A DNA stretch of 64,000 nt from Eledone cirrhosa. Lineage: Eukaryota; Mollusca; Cephalopoda; Octopoda; Eledonidae. The stretch spans positions 115,609,302-115,673,301 of the forward strand of contig OZ024744.1 in the NCBI GenBank assembly GCA_964016885.1, in the 5' to 3' direction. Both the position numbers and the translations under genes were made by a program. Positions 62,501 through 64,000 of the stretch are shown piece after piece. Within the stretch, counting starts at the first letter, position 1; each line of letters begins with the position of its first letter. A model generated the notes under the pieces. That model was not told the origin of the DNA. It was given only the letters and a program-made list of their open reading frames with translations, and made no database searches.

Positions 62501-64000
62501 AACAGTGTCTCTCAATCATATAATAGTGTGTCTCTCATATAACAGTGTCTCTCTATCATAAAATAGAGTCTCTCTCTCATATTACAGTGTCTCTCTTATA
62601 TAATAGTGTCTCTCTCTCGTATAACAGTGTCTCTCTCATATAACAGTGTCTCTCTCATATAACAGTGTCTCTTTCATATCACAGTGTCCCTCTCTCATAT
62701 AACAGTTTCTATCTCTCATATAACAATGTCTCTCTCTCATATAACAGTGTATCTCTCATTTAATAGCGTCTCTCTCATATAACAGTGTCTCTCTCATATA
62801 ACATTGTCTCTCTCATGTAACAGTGTCTCTCTCATATAACAGTGTCTCTCTCTCATGTAACAGTGTCTCTCTCATATAACAGTGTCTCTCTCTCATATAA
62901 CAGTGTCTCTCTCATATAACAGTGTCTCTCTCTCATATAACAGTGTCTCTCTCATATAACAGTGTCTCTCTCTCATATAACAGTGTCTCTCTCTCATATA
63001 ACAGTGTCTCTCTCTTATATAACAGTGTCTCTCTCGCATATAACAGTGTATCTCTCATATAACAGTGTCTCTCTCACATAACAGTGTCTCTCTCTCATAT
63101 AACAGTGTCTCTCTCATATAAGAGTGACTCTCTCTCATATAAGAGTGTCTCTCTCATATAACAGTGTCTCTCTCATATAACAGTGTCTCTCTCATATAAC
63201 AGTGTCGCTCTCTCATATAACAGTGTCTCTCTCATATAACAGTGTCTCTCTCTCATATAACAGTGTCTCTCTCATATAACAGTGTCTCTCTCATATAAGA
63301 GTGTCTCTCTCTCATACAACGGTGTCTCACTCATATAACAGTGTCTCCTTATCATATAACTGTGTCTCTCTCTCATATAACAATGTCTCTCTCATACAAC
63401 AGTGTCTCTCTCATATAACAGTGTCTCTCTCTCATATAACAGTGTCTCTCATATAATAGCATCTCTTTCATATAACAGTGTCTCTCTCTAATATAACAGT
63501 GTCTCTCTCTCATATAACAGTGTATCTCTCATATAACAGTATATCTCTCTCATATAAGTGTCTCTCTCATGTAACAGTGACTCTCTCATATAACAGTGTC
63601 TCTCTCTCTCATATAAAAGTGTCTCTCTCTTATACAGTGTCTCTCTCTCATATAACAGTGTCTCTCTCATATAAGAGTGTCTCTCTCATATAAGAGTGTC
63701 TCTCTCTCATAGAACAGTGTCTCTTTCTCATATAATAGTGTCTCTCTCATATAACAGTGTCTCTCTCATAAAACACTGTCTCCCTCATATAACAGTGTCT
63801 CTCTCTCATGTAACAGTGTCTCTCTTATATAACAGTGTCTCTCTCTCATATAACAGTCTCTCTCGTATAGCAGTCTCTCTCTCTGTCATATAACAGTGTC
63901 TCCCTCTCATATAACAGTGTCTCTCTCTCATATAACAGTGTCTCTCTCATATAACTGTCTCTCATATATAACAGTATCTCTCTCTGTCATATAAGAGTGT
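59557..64000. repeat. Two tandem copies of a 2,894-bp block, second cut by window edge
   Basis: Copy 1 is about 59,557-62,450 and copy 2 runs from about 62,451 to the end of the window. CTCTCTCTAATATAACAATG starts at 59,571 and 62,465, and further points 2,894 bp apart occur around 60,600 and 60,800. Differences seen are few: for example CATAAAACAG at 59,661 against CATAAAATAG, and GTGTGTCTC at about 60,549 against GTGTCTCTC. Part of copy 1 (61,060-62,050) also matches 58,570-59,500 with a 2,470-2,490-bp offset. Confidence 0.87.

Larger units (their letters stand above)
8655..64000. repeat. Giant satellite array, 19-21-bp basic unit, higher-order organised
   Basis: The whole stretch is built of CATATAACAGTGTCTCTCT (19 bp) and its variants with one CT more or less, giving 17, 19, 21 and 23-bp units; the 19 and 21-bp forms dominate. 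By length alone there are about 2,700 units (estimate). Common substitutions in the AT part are CATATAACAA, CATAAAACAG, CATGTAACAG, CATATATCAG, TTATATAACAG, CATAACAG (TA lost) and CGTATAGCAGG. In the rest they are GTATCTCT, GTTTCTCT and GTGCCTCT. The first units (TCCCTCTTATAACAGTG, from about 8662) are already typical, and the array continues past the right edge. One strand is nearly pure pyrimidine over half of each unit. No spacer, transposon or gene interrupts it. Confidence 0.97.

Noticed and set aside
8655..64000. CRISPR array
   Set aside because: There are no unique spacers: repeat units abut directly with only CT-length variation, and the setting is animal repeat DNA.
8655..64000. Telomeric repeat
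   Set aside because: The unit has no TTAGGG-type motif and both strands carry non-telomeric sequence; a subtelomeric position stays possible but is not shown.

Overview
The window contains no recognisable host gene. It reads as repeat-only nuclear DNA of an animal, most likely a coleoid cephalopod (squid, cuttlefish or octopus). The organism call rests on my recollection of dispersed repeats typical of cephalopod genomes: tRNA-headed SINEs with a 'gatttgaac..ggcacaaggcc..' layout, a SINE with 'gagtaaactggagcaa..cttgctcaagg..', and an element ending in 'atgcgggttaaaatggac' plus ATG repeats. No search was run.

Bases 1-8,650 are a patchwork of decayed mobile elements and small tandem repeats. 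In order they are: the restriction-like endonuclease end of a non-LTR retrotransposon (197-660, minus); TATC/TCTG and 72-bp repeats split by an unclassified element (896-1845); a reverse-transcriptase C-terminal fragment (about 2004-2200, minus); a tRNA-derived SINE (2531-2760); a long dispersed element whose inner segment has expanded into about 20 copies of an 85-bp repeat (2780-5009); a second non-LTR retrotransposon ORF2 end whose coding sequence holds about 22 copies of a 64-bp repeat (5187-7260); an almost perfect 50-bp-arm hairpin (7451-7564); and a cluster of minus-strand SINEs including a tandem series of one SINE type (7658-8540).

Bases 8,655-64,000, over 55 kb and running off the right edge, are one uninterrupted satellite array. 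Its basic unit is CATATAACAGTGTCTCTCT (19 bp), often 21 and sometimes 17 or 23 bp through CT gain or loss. By length it holds roughly 2,700 units. The array has several levels of higher-order structure: nearly identical tandem blocks of 3,902 bp, 2,735 bp, about 2,875 bp and 2,894 bp; a 3.2-kb family with an inner 874-bp duplication; and segments repeated 11.75 kb apart. I saw no transposon insertion inside it.

The unifying theme is tandem amplification. Two neighbouring tandem repeats each arose from an inner segment of an identifiable mobile element, and beside them lies a giant array still changing by block duplication. The many short ORFs in the array (SLSYNSV-type on plus, RETLLYE-type on minus) are by-products of 21-bp units being a multiple of three and are not annotated as genes.
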